In this document: piece after piece, positions 34,508-41,907 of the stretch
Position numbering within the stretch: position 1 is the stretch's first letter
Layout of the letters: the number at the start of each line of letters is the position of its first letter
Source: Streptomyces sp. NRRL B-1347
GTDB lineage: Bacteria; Actinomycetota; Actinomycetes; Streptomycetales; Streptomycetaceae
Direction of reading: 5' to 3'
Length of the DNA stretch: 64,000 nucleotides
Assembly (NCBI RefSeq): GCF_000720325.1
Contig: NZ_JOJM01000001.1
Coordinates: 248,001 to 312,000 of the forward strand
The notes under the pieces: generated by a model
What the model saw: the letters and a program-made list of their open reading frames with translations, nothing else
Told to the model about the DNA's origin: nothing
The model's database searches: none
Made by a program: the position numbers and the translations under genes

Positions 34508-35263
34508 GTGAATGTCGCGCTTCGATCGGCTCTGGACGACGCGGGCATGTCCCCACGCAAACTCGCGTATCGGGTCGGGGTATCGATCAAGCAAGTGGAA
34601 CGATGGCTCGCAGACGCAGAACTGACCCCGCACGCACGCAACCGTGAGGACGCCGCACAGGCGCTTGGAGTGGACGAAGAGATGCTGTGGCCGCAAGTGG
34701 TGAAGGACCGGATCAAGACCGGCAACGATCGAGAGATCATCAACAGCTACCCGTATCGGTCTGCGTGCCCGTCGACCGTCTGGACTGAGCTGATCGACTC
34801 AGCGGAGACGGACATCTTCCTCGCGGGCTACACGAACTACTTCTTCTTCACGCAGGTCCCCGCCTTCGCTGACACCCTGCGCCGAAAGGTGGACAGTGGC
34901 TGCCGGGTGCGCTTCCTGCTCGGTGATCCCGAAGGAGAGGTGACGCGTCAGCGTGAGGTCATCGAGGACGTGACGCTGAGCGTGTCGACACGCATCAAGA
35001 TCACCCTTGGGGAGCTGGAGAAGCTGGGGCCGCTGGACGGACTGGAGACGCGGTTCAGTGCTGCCGAGGACGCTGTGAATCACGTGTCGCTGTCCGTGTT
35101 CCGCTTCGATCGCGAGGCGCTTGTGACCCCTCATCTCGCTCGTCTCGTAGGCCACGACTCGCCCTTGTTGCATCTCCGTCGCCAGGGCGATGGAGGGATG
35201 TTCGACCGGTTCGCCGAGCATGCCGAGGAACTGTGGTCGCGGGCCGTACCCGTGGCGCAGTAA
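34508..35263 (+). CDS. XRE-type HTH regulator with PLD-like C-terminal region (DUF5919-like)
   Basis: A 251-residue protein. Residues 1-60 are an XRE helix-turn-helix (ALDDAGMSPRKLAYRVGVSI, KQVERWLADAELTPHARNR). About 80-250 resemble a phospholipase-D-like fold (DIFLAGYTNYFFFTQV, GCRVRFLLGDPEGEVTRQ) but lack HKD catalytic motifs, so it may be a ligand sensor. GTG 34508 is preferred because GAGGGGG lies 6 nt upstream; TTG 34502 is possible. Such regulators are frequent in Streptomyces and often sit in accessory islands, as here. It may control the divergent small genes. Confidence 0.75.
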   Translation: MNVALRSALDDAGMSPRKLAYRVGVSIKQVERWLADAELTPHARNREDAAQALGVDEEMLWPQVVKDRIKTGNDREIINSYPYRSACPSTVWTELIDSAETDIFLAGYTNYFFFTQVPAFADTLRRKVDSGCRVRFLLGDPEGEVTRQREVIEDVTLSVSTRIKITLGELEKLGPLDGLETRFSAAEDAVNHVSLSVFRFDREALVTPHLARLVGHDSPLLHLRRQGDGGMFDRFAEHAEELWSRAVPVAQ

Positions 35264-35455
35264 GTGCTGCTTGGGGCGCACAGCGATGGCCGTGGTCACG
35301 TGACCAACGCCTGATCAACAGCGGTAGAGAACGGGCAGAAACAGCAGGTGAGGGTGATCGATCCCCACGCCTTCCAAAGGGCCTCAACGCATGTGTTCTT
35401 GCTGGTCAGCACAGTAATGAGCCGGTGCCCGAGAGGAGAGGCCGCGTGACCTCGA
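35264..35455. other. Gap at the right end of the tRNA-Leu island
   Basis: This 192-bp stretch has no gene. It holds a perfect 14-bp palindrome, TGGTCACGTGACCA (35293-35306). I found no copy of the tRNA-Leu 3' end here that would mark an intact attachment site. Confidence 0.6.
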
Positions 35456-37090
35456 TCAGCCGGTGGGCAGTTTTTCGGGGGTCTCTGTGGGGCTTTCGGG
35501 GGAGTGGGCGCGGCCTGTGAGGAGTTCTGCGACCGCGATGCCCGAGACTCGGGTGGCGCCGTGGGTGATCATGTGGACGGCGCCCAGGGGGACGCCCGTC
35601 GGTACGCCCATCTCGATCACCAGGGCGTCGGGGCGGGTGCGCAGCAGGCGGGCCAGGGCCTCGGTCATCCAGCGGTGACGGGCCGCGTCGCGGACCACGA
35701 CCACGAGGGCGCGGCCGTGCGCCGGGGTGAGCGCCGCCCGGTCCAGGACCTCGTCGAAGCCGTCGAGCTCGGGTTCCGTCAGGCGCACGGACGTCGTGTC
35801 CGGCCGCAGGGCGCGCAGCGGATCGGCCACGCCCCAGGGCGTGCCGCCGTCGACCGCCGGGTTCATGACGGGGGACAGCTCCACGACGTGCGGAGCGATG
35901 GTGAGGGGGAGGTCGGCCTCCGCTGTGCCTGCTGTCTCCGCCGTACCCGGCGAGCGCGTCCCCGGCAAGCGCGTACCGGGTGTCGTCCCCTCAGGGCTGC
36001 GCGGTCGTACCCGTACCGCCCGTCGTGCCGCGATCAGGCCGATGTCGGAGGGGAGGCCGGTGCCCGTTGCGGCGCGGGCGCGGGACCCTGACCAGGTCGC
36101 GAAGTCCCGTACGCGGGTGCTGGCTTCGGTGAGGCGGTCCTCGGGCAGGGTGCCGTCGAGCACGGCCCGTACGAGGGCGTCCGTGAGCAGCTCCACCGTG
36201 GACTCCTCGGCGCGCTCGCCGCCGACGCACACCGCGTCGACGCCGCCGGCGACGGCCCGGACGGTGGCGCCCTCGATGCCGTAGCGGTCGGTGACCGCGC
36301 CCATCTCGATGCCGTCGGTGACCACCATGCCGTCGAAGCCGAGCTCGCCGCGGAGCAGGTCGTTCAGGATGCGCGGGCTCAGCGTGGCGGGCAGCGCGGG
36401 ATCGTACGCGGGCACGAGCAGGTGTGCCGTCATGACGGCCCGTACGCCCGACTCCATCGCGGCGATGAACGGCGGCAGCGCGGTGCGCGCGATCTCCTCG
36501 GCGCCGCCGGTGACGCGGGGCAGGCCGAAGTGCGGGTCCACGGAGGTGTCGCCGTGGCCCGGGAAGTGCTTGGCGCAGGCGGCGACCCCGGCGGACTGGA
36601 GCCCCCGGATCCAGGCGGCGGTGTGCCGGGAAACGATGTCAGTGCGGGCGCCGAAGGAGCGGACGCCGATGACGGGGTTCAGGGGGTTGGAGTTCACGTC
36701 GGCGCTCGGCGCGTAGTTCAGGGAGACACCCGCCGCGTGCAGTTCGCGCCCGATGTCGTGGGCGACGCGCTCGGTGAGGTCGATGTCGTCGACGGCGCCG
36801 AGCGCGAGGTTGCCGGGCCGCGATGCGCCCGTCCAGGCCTCCAGGCGCGTCACGTCGCCCGCTTCCTCGTCGATGGCGACGATCAGGTCGGGGTTCTCGG
36901 CGCGCAGGGCGGCGGTGAGCGCCGCGACCTGCTCCGGGCCGACGATGTTCCGGCCGAAGAGGACCACGCCCCCGAGCCCGGCGGCGATCCGGCGGCGCAG
37001 CCAGTCGGGGACCTCGGTGGTGCCGACGAAGCCCGGCTGCAGCACGGAGTTGGCGAGCTGCTCCAGCCTCGGGGGACTGCTCGAAACCAT
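35456..37090 (-). CDS. Glycoside hydrolase family 3, beta-N-acetylhexosaminidase (NagZ-like)
   Basis: A 544-residue GH3 enzyme. The NagZ-type general acid/base loop KHFPGHGDTSVDPH (about residues 174-187) and the nucleophile segment FDGMVVTDGIEMGAV (Asp near 257) are present. The N-domain TIM barrel covers about 1-330 (LANSVLQPGFVGTTEVPDWL, GGVVLFGRNI, DEEAGDVTRLE). A C-terminal alpha/beta domain of about 200 residues follows. Start ATG 37090 has GGAGG 7 nt upstream; the frame continues upstream in low-complexity sequence and was trimmed. No signal peptide is seen, so it probably acts on cytoplasmic chito- or muro-oligosaccharides. Confidence 0.88.
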   Translation of the reverse strand: MVSSSPPRLEQLANSVLQPGFVGTTEVPDWLRRRIAAGLGGVVLFGRNIVGPEQVAALTAALRAENPDLIVAIDEEAGDVTRLEAWTGASRPGNLALGAVDDIDLTERVAHDIGRELHAAGVSLNYAPSADVNSNPLNPVIGVRSFGARTDIVSRHTAAWIRGLQSAGVAACAKHFPGHGDTSVDPHFGLPRVTGGAEEIARTALPPFIAAMESGVRAVMTAHLLVPAYDPALPATLSPRILNDLLRGELGFDGMVVTDGIEMGAVTDRYGIEGATVRAVAGGVDAVCVGGERAEESTVELLTDALVRAVLDGTLPEDRLTEASTRVRDFATWSGSRARAATGTGLPSDIGLIAARRAVRVRPRSPEGTTPGTRLPGTRSPGTAETAGTAEADLPLTIAPHVVELSPVMNPAVDGGTPWGVADPLRALRPDTTSVRLTEPELDGFDEVLDRAALTPAHGRALVVVVRDAARHRWMTEALARLLRTRPDALVIEMGVPTGVPLGAVHMITHGATRVSGIAVAELLTGRAHSPESPTETPEKLPTG

Positions 37091-37157
37091 GCCGGGACCT
37101 CCGATGGGACAGGGGAGCGGGGGGTGGGAGAGCGGGCCGACACCGTGCTGGGCGACT

Positions 37158-37169
37158 TGGTACAGGCCA
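37158..37169. promoter_or_regulatory. Possible DasR (dre-like) operator upstream of the GH3 gene
   Basis: TGGTACAGGCCA matches the dre core TGGTCTAGACCA at 9 of 12 positions and keeps both TGG/CCA ends. It lies 68 bp upstream of the hexosaminidase start. A TTGACA hexamer on the minus strand lies just upstream of it (near 37196-37201). DasR controls N-acetylglucosamine use in Streptomyces, so the context fits. Confidence 0.35.
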
Positions 37170-37272
37170 ATCGGATGTTGGCTCAGCCCATTTGGCACTG
37201 TCAAGGCGTACGAACCAGCAGGAAACGGAAGGTGAAGCAGCACATGGGGTGACGGTCTGACCACGGTCGATC

Positions 37273-37357
37273 GGCGGCCCGGTCCCCGGCGGCCCGGTCC
37301 CCGGCGGCCCGGTCCCCGGCGGCCCGGTCCCCGGCGGCCCGGTCCCCGGCGGTCCGG
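37273..37357 (+). repeat. 15-bp tandem repeat, five and a half copies
   Basis: The unit GGCGGCCCGGTCCCC is repeated five times exactly, followed by a partial GGCGGTCCGG. It sits in the 549-bp gap (37091-37639) between divergent GH3 and dehydrogenase genes. The rest of the gap has short direct repeats (CATGGCCCCCG types near 37405) and a CGCGCG...CGCGCG dyad near 37540; I see no gene in it. Confidence 0.9.
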
Positions 37358-37639
37358 CCTCGATCCACCGCTACCGGTCGCAACCGATCGGCCCTCCCCC
37401 GCCCATGGCCCCCGTCCATGGCCCCCGCCCACGGGCCCCCGGCCGCGACCGCGCGGCACCCCGACCCGTACGCCCCAATCCACCCCAGCGCGCCCCGCCC
37501 GCTCCTCGCGCCCCAGAGGCCACCTTGTAGGACGCGCGTTCGCGCGGTGGAATTCGTGTACGGGTCAGGGGCCGATCTCTCGCCGTGCCGCGGTGGGGGC
37601 TGCCCCGGGCGCCCACGCGGCCGAGTTGAGGAGGAACCC

Positions 37640-38662
37640 TTGCGGCGGTACGAACTTGTCGGACGGCGTGACATCAGGCTGGTCACCGACGCGCCGGTGC
37701 CGGAGCCAGGCCCCGGCCAGGTGCTCGTCCGCGTCCGCGCGTGCAGCGTCTGCAACCGCAGCGACCTCGCGTACTACCACTACTACGGCCTCAGGGACCA
37801 CTGCGCGACGGGCTGCTACGGCCACGAGATCGCCGGAGTCGTCGAGGCCGTCGGGCCCGGCGTCTCGCGGGTCGCGCCGGGGCGGCGGGTCTTCGTGCGG
37901 ACCCCGCTGACGTCGGGCTACGCCGAGTTCGCGCTGGCGCGTGAGATAGCCGTCGGCGTACTGCCCGACTCCGTGCCCTTCGAGCAGGGCTCGATGCTCC
38001 AGCTCCTGCCGCTCGCCGTGCACGCCACGCGCGGGGTGCGGCTGGGGGACCGGGTCGTCATCATCGGTCAGGGCCCGGTCGGCCAGATGGCGCTGCGCAT
38101 GGCGGCGCGGCGCGGCGCGGCGCACGTCACCGCCGTCGACCTCGACGAGTGGCGCCTGGAGCGCTCCACCCGGGCGGGCGCCGACGAAGTACGCCATGTC
38201 GACGGCAGCGCGCGGCAACTGGCGGCCCTCAAGGAGGAGTTCGCCGCGCAGGGCGAGGAGTACGACGTCGCGATCGACGCCGTCGGCACCCCCACCACCC
38301 TCAACGCCTGCGTGGGTCTGGTCCGGCAGAACGGCCTCGTCGTGATGCTCGGCACCCACCACGTGGACACCCACGTCACCGTCGACCTCGTGACGTGGGA
38401 GCGCAAGGGCCTGCGCGTGCACAGCTCCGCCGAGCCCGTGGACACCGCGCGCGCCGAGGCGCTCGCCGTCGCCGAGCGCCTCGTGCGCCGCGACGCGGAG
38501 CGGCTGCGCCTGCCCGACCTGCACACCCACACGTACGCCCTCGAAGAACTCCCCAAGGCCATGGAGCAGTTGTCCGCCAGCAGGTCGCTGCACCCCGACG
38601 CCGAGCGCGCCCCGTACGACGGGCCGCCGCCCGAGACCCTGAAGGTCGTCATCGTCCCGTGA
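37640..38662 (+). CDS. Zinc-binding (MDR) dehydrogenase
   Basis: A 340-residue medium-chain dehydrogenase. The catalytic zinc Cys in RACSVCNRSDL and the GHEIAGVVEAVGPGV signature are present, and the cofactor motif GQGPVGQMALRMAARRGA is intact; the four structural-zinc cysteines are missing. TTG 37640 is chosen as start because GAGGAGG lies 6-8 nt upstream, and the protein begins at the usual place (LRRYELVGRRDIRLV). The NAD specificity residue looks acidic (TAVDLDEWR). It is coupled (13 bp) to a Gfo/Idh/MocA oxidoreductase, like sorbitol/inositol dehydrogenase pairs. Confidence 0.88.
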   Translation: MRRYELVGRRDIRLVTDAPVPEPGPGQVLVRVRACSVCNRSDLAYYHYYGLRDHCATGCYGHEIAGVVEAVGPGVSRVAPGRRVFVRTPLTSGYAEFALAREIAVGVLPDSVPFEQGSMLQLLPLAVHATRGVRLGDRVVIIGQGPVGQMALRMAARRGAAHVTAVDLDEWRLERSTRAGADEVRHVDGSARQLAALKEEFAAQGEEYDVAIDAVGTPTTLNACVGLVRQNGLVVMLGTHHVDTHVTVDLVTWERKGLRVHSSAEPVDTARAEALAVAERLVRRDAERLRLPDLHTHTYALEELPKAMEQLSASRSLHPDAERAPYDGPPPETLKVVIVP

Positions 38663-38675
38663 CGGAGGCCGGGCG

Positions 38676-39647
38676 GTGAGGTGGGCGGTCGCCGGATACG
38701 GCGACGTCGTGGAGCGCCGGGTCCTGCCCGCCCTGCGGGCGCTCGGCGAGGAGCCCGTGTACCTGTGGGGGCGCGACCCGGACCGGGCGGCGCGCGTCGC
38801 CGCCCGGCACGGCGTACGGGACTGCGGCAGTGACGAGCGCGCGCTGCTCGGCGACGAGGTCGACGCGGTGTACGTGGCCACGCCCGTGGTGCTCCATGTT
38901 CCGCTGGCGCGCGCGGCGTTGGCGGCCGGGCGCCCGGTGCTCGTGGAGAAGCCGCTGGCCGGAGGGCTCGGGTCCGCCGACGGCCTGGACCTGGACCCGG
39001 ACAAGCGCTCGGGCCTCGGTGGCGGGCCGCCCGTCGCCGTCGCGTACTACCGCAGGCTCGCCCCGGCCGTCCGGCGTCTGCGCGAGGAGTTGGACGGTTG
39101 GACGCCCGCGCGCGTGGACGTGCGGTTCCGCTGTGCCTTCGCTCCGGGCCCCGGGCATCCGATGTACTGGCGCACCGACCCGGCCGTGGCGGGCGGCGGG
39201 GTGCTCGCGGACGCGGGCAGTCACCGGCTCGACCTGCTGGTCATGCTGTTCGGCCGCCCGGACGAGGTGCGCGGTCGGCTCACGGACCGCTTCCCGCGGG
39301 GCGCGGAGCGGCGGGCCGAGGTGGAGCTCGCCTGGGCGTCCGGCGTACGGGCGCGCGTGGTCGCGGAGTGGGGCGACGCGCCGCCGGTGGACCGGATCGA
39401 GGTCGTGGGCGGGGGCCGGGCCCTGACGCTCGATCCGCTCGACTCGGGGCGCCTGCGCGTGCGCACCGCGCGGGGGTCGAGCGAGGTGGCGCTGCCGCCC
39501 GCGCCCAACCCCCATCAGCCGCTGATCGCCGACTTCGTGGCCGCGGTCGCGACCGGGCGGCCGCCGGTGTGCCCGGTGTCGGACGCCCGGATCGTGGACG
39601 AGATCATCGCCGCGGCGGGACGCCCGCACCCCGGCGGGTCCCGCTGA
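38676..39647 (+). CDS. Gfo/Idh/MocA family oxidoreductase
   Basis: A 323-residue protein with N-terminal Rossmann motif VAGYGDVVERRVLPAL, the catalytic-lysine motif VLVEKPLAGG, and DAGSHRLDLLVMLFG. Start GTG 38676 has GGAGG about 9 nt upstream. It is the second gene of a two-gene operon and converges with the PhyH gene. It might oxidise a sugar or cyclitol building block for the adjacent biosynthetic genes, or belong to an unrelated catabolic pair. Confidence 0.85.
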   Translation: MRWAVAGYGDVVERRVLPALRALGEEPVYLWGRDPDRAARVAARHGVRDCGSDERALLGDEVDAVYVATPVVLHVPLARAALAAGRPVLVEKPLAGGLGSADGLDLDPDKRSGLGGGPPVAVAYYRRLAPAVRRLREELDGWTPARVDVRFRCAFAPGPGHPMYWRTDPAVAGGGVLADAGSHRLDLLVMLFGRPDEVRGRLTDRFPRGAERRAEVELAWASGVRARVVAEWGDAPPVDRIEVVGGGRALTLDPLDSGRLRVRTARGSSEVALPPAPNPHQPLIADFVAAVATGRPPVCPVSDARIVDEIIAAAGRPHPGGSR

Positions 39648-39663
39648 GCGGCTGAACGTTCCT

Positions 39664-39706
39664 GCGGACGCGGACGCGGACGCGGACGCGGGCCCGGCCC
39701 CGGGCC
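39664..39706. terminator. GCGGAC hexamer repeats and hairpin between convergent genes
   Basis: Four exact GCGGAC copies (39664-39687) precede GGCCCGG-CC-CCGGGCC, a 7-bp stem with a 2-nt loop (39691-39706). The structure lies in the 66-bp gap between the convergent Gfo/Idh and PhyH genes and may terminate both. Confidence 0.55.
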
Positions 39707-39713
39707 GGAGGCC

Positions 39714-40571
39714 TCAGGCCCCGTCGTCCGCCGACCACGGCCGCAGCCAGCGCGGGTCCGGTGTGTCGCCCGCCCGGATGAAGCGCGTGTCGATGGAGAG
39801 CCGCATCGCGTCCGTCGTGGTGTCCAGGGACGCGTGGATGACGCTCGGCACGTGCACCATCAGGTCCCCGGCGGCGAAGTCCGCGTGCAGCCAGCGGCGG
39901 TCCAGGGCGCGCGCGGTGAACTCCAGGTCGTGGGAGATCTGCCGCCGGTCGTCCGGCCGGTCCGTTGTGTCGCGCAGCGGCTCGTACTCCTCGGGGGACA
40001 GCCTGTGCGAGCCCTCCAGGTACACCAGGGCGCCCGACCGCGGCGGGCAGTCGCCGACCGGGATCCACAGGGTGACGACCCGGGGCGAGCCCTCGTCCAT
40101 GTAGTCGAAGTCGACGTGGGCGCGTGAGGCGCGGCGCGAGCCCCGGTGGAAGTGGCGCAGGATGCGGCGCGGCAGCATCCGGGCGTCCCCGTCCAGGAGG
40201 TCGGCGGCCAGCTTGGCGAGCCGCGGGTCGTCGAGGAAGCGGTCAAAGGTCTTGGACCGTACGAAGGCGTGCGCCGGATGCCCGGCCACGCCGTGCTCGG
40301 GCAGCTCCTCGGGCACCCGGCCGGAGAACACGCCCTGGCGGGGGGTGGTGCCCGGCGCGAGGTAGCCGCGCGGAAGCAGTGAGAAGTACGCGGAGCGCAG
40401 CCGGAGCACCTCCTCCGGGTCGAGGAACCCCGGCAGGTACAGATAGCCGTCCGCGCGCAGCCGCTCCCGCAGGGCGGCGGGGTCGGGCAGCGGCGCCGTG
40501 CCGGTGGCGCGCAGCGGGCCGAAGAGCTCGGGCGAAAAGGGTATGGGTACGCCGTTCGACGAGAGGTTCAC
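39714..40571 (-). CDS. Phytanoyl-CoA dioxygenase family (PhyH) non-haem iron oxygenase
   Basis: A 285-residue Fe(II)/2-oxoglutarate dioxygenase-like protein. The HxD iron motif (RAHVDFDYMDEG, about residue 152), the distal His (HVPSVIHASLDTT, about 245) and the following Arg (MRLSIDTRF) for 2-oxoglutarate are all visible. GSHRLSPEEY is the typical post-HxD strand. It probably hydroxylates a small molecule or CoA/carrier-bound intermediate. It is transcribed in the same direction as the LuxE/LuxC-like genes 177 bp upstream. Confidence 0.87.
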   Translation of the reverse strand: MNLSSNGVPIPFSPELFGPLRATGTAPLPDPAALRERLRADGYLYLPGFLDPEEVLRLRSAYFSLLPRGYLAPGTTPRQGVFSGRVPEELPEHGVAGHPAHAFVRSKTFDRFLDDPRLAKLAADLLDGDARMLPRRILRHFHRGSRRASRAHVDFDYMDEGSPRVVTLWIPVGDCPPRSGALVYLEGSHRLSPEEYEPLRDTTDRPDDRRQISHDLEFTARALDRRWLHADFAAGDLMVHVPSVIHASLDTTTDAMRLSIDTRFIRAGDTPDPRWLRPWSADDGA

Positions 40572-40576
40572 GAGGG

Positions 40577-40625
40577 AGTCCTTACGTCAGGGTCGACAGA
40601 GTGAGTCCTTGCGGAAGTCCTTACG
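40577..40625. repeat. Three direct repeats upstream of the PhyH gene
   Basis: AGTCCTTACG (40577), AGTCCTTGCG (40604) and AGTCCTTACG (40616) occur in the same orientation just upstream of the dioxygenase start, with 27- and 12-bp spacing. They could be regulator half-sites. The rest of the 177-bp gap has a G-rich run. Confidence 0.6.
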
Positions 40626-40748
40626 ACAGAGGTCGGTGGGGGGGGAGGGGGCGGCAGCGGTCGGCGCCGGGCCCTGGTCCTCAAAGGGGTGTCGGCCAGC
40701 GGTAGGTGACGGGTCGTCACTGCCGGGCGGGCGAGGGGCGGGAGCGCG

Positions 40749-41897
40749 TCAGTAGACGCCCTCGACCGCCTCCTCGGTGCCCGCGAGGCCGTCGCGGAAG
40801 GGCCGGACCGCGGCCACGCCGTCCCAGGGGAACCACGGATGCGGCCCGGTCCTGATCGCGCTGTCCCGTTCGAGGAGGTTGGGCAGGAAGAGGTCTTCGA
40901 GGAGGGTGGTGACGCGCACCCGGCCGCGCTCGCCCTCGGCCACCTCGCGCCACGGATCCTGCGGGTCCACGACCTGGAGCACCGCGAACGGCGGTGGCAG
41001 GTGGTACGAGTGGCCGGTGCCCTCGGGCAGCCTGGGCGCGCCCGGCACCGCGTCGGCCTGGAGCGCGTGGCCCGCCAGCGTGTTGCCGTACGTGTCGATC
41101 CACTGCACGCCGTCGAGGTGCTCCTGGCGCAGGAACGCGGCCTCGGCGGCGCTGCACGTGGTGCCGCCGGTGCACACCGCGCGGATGCCGTACGTGTGCA
41201 GGGGGCGCGGCAGCCGCATGGCGAGTTCGAGGAGCAGCCGCGAGGTGGTGAAGAGCAGCGCGGGCCGCTCGGCGGTCAGCAGCGTCAGGGTCTGCTCCAC
41301 CAGGTGGGAGGTGTAGGCGTCGGCCTCGCCGCCCGCGCGCAGCGACGCCTTCACCCAGCGCGGGTCGAAGTCGATGGCGAACACGGCGCCGCGCCAGCTG
41401 TCCGCGAGCCCCTCCACGAAGTGCCCGTACGCGTGCGGGCCGCTGGGCGTCATCGCGAGCACGTCACCGCCCGCGACGCCGCGCGCCTCCAGGACGGTGC
41501 GGTAGACCTCGACGTCGTACGCGAGGCGCGTGACGTTCACGATCCGGCAGGGCGCACCGGTGGTGCCGCCTGTCTCGAACACCCGGAACGGGCGGTCGTG
41601 GTAGCCGCGCGGGCGCAGGTCGAGGGCGCTCGCGGCGCGCAGCTCGCCCTTGTCGAACAGGCCGAACAGTTCGAGCGCGGCGAAGCAGTCGACGTCCTTG
41701 AGCGGGTCGAAGCCGAGCCGGGGCAGCCGGGCCACCCAGAACGGCGAGCCCGTCGCGGGCGAGAAGTGCCAGCGCATCATGCGCCGCGTCCAGGTGTCGA
41801 GATCCACGGCGAGCTCGGGCAGACGCCCACGCAGCGTGTCGTACAGGGTGGCGAAGGTGACCTGCGGGGTCTGCCCGTCGCGGGCCGTGGTCGTCAT
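40749..41897 (-). CDS. LuxE/PaaK-like AMP-forming acyl-activating enzyme
   Basis: A 382-residue adenylate-forming enzyme of the phenylacetate-CoA ligase/LuxE acyl-protein synthetase type, shorter than normal AMP-binding enzymes. It shows the phosphate loop ETGGTTGAPCR (about residue 107), the aromatic motif TYGNT, and LERDSAIRTG for the ribose contact. It should activate a carboxylate as acyl-AMP and pass it to a Cys of the LuxC-like partner or to a carrier. Stop and start of the two genes are 10 bp apart. No acyl carrier protein gene is visible nearby. Confidence 0.82.
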   Translation of the reverse strand: MTTTARDGQTPQVTFATLYDTLRGRLPELAVDLDTWTRRMMRWHFSPATGSPFWVARLPRLGFDPLKDVDCFAALELFGLFDKGELRAASALDLRPRGYHDRPFRVFETGGTTGAPCRIVNVTRLAYDVEVYRTVLEARGVAGGDVLAMTPSGPHAYGHFVEGLADSWRGAVFAIDFDPRWVKASLRAGGEADAYTSHLVEQTLTLLTAERPALLFTTSRLLLELAMRLPRPLHTYGIRAVCTGGTTCSAAEAAFLRQEHLDGVQWIDTYGNTLAGHALQADAVPGAPRLPEGTGHSYHLPPPFAVLQVVDPQDPWREVAEGERGRVRVTTLLEDLFLPNLLERDSAIRTGPHPWFPWDGVAAVRPFRDGLAGTEEAVEGVY

Positions 41898-41907
41898 GGG
41901 CCTCCTC

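Noticed and set aside
34188..34556. 122-residue version of the small gene starting at 34556
   Set aside because: It would cross the divergent control region and overlap the HTH gene start; the 54 extra residues have no recognisable content.
35264..35455. attR copy of the tRNA-Leu 3' end
   Set aside because: I searched this gap for the T-arm and acceptor sequence and found none, so no attachment site is claimed.
37273..37357. CRISPR-like array
   Set aside because: The 15-bp units are directly adjacent with no spacers; it is a simple tandem repeat, and no cas genes are present.
35456..37483. Extended N-terminus for the GH3 protein (675 residues)
   Set aside because: The upstream part is the translated 15-bp repeat and other low-complexity sequence; GGAGG before ATG 37090 supports the short form.
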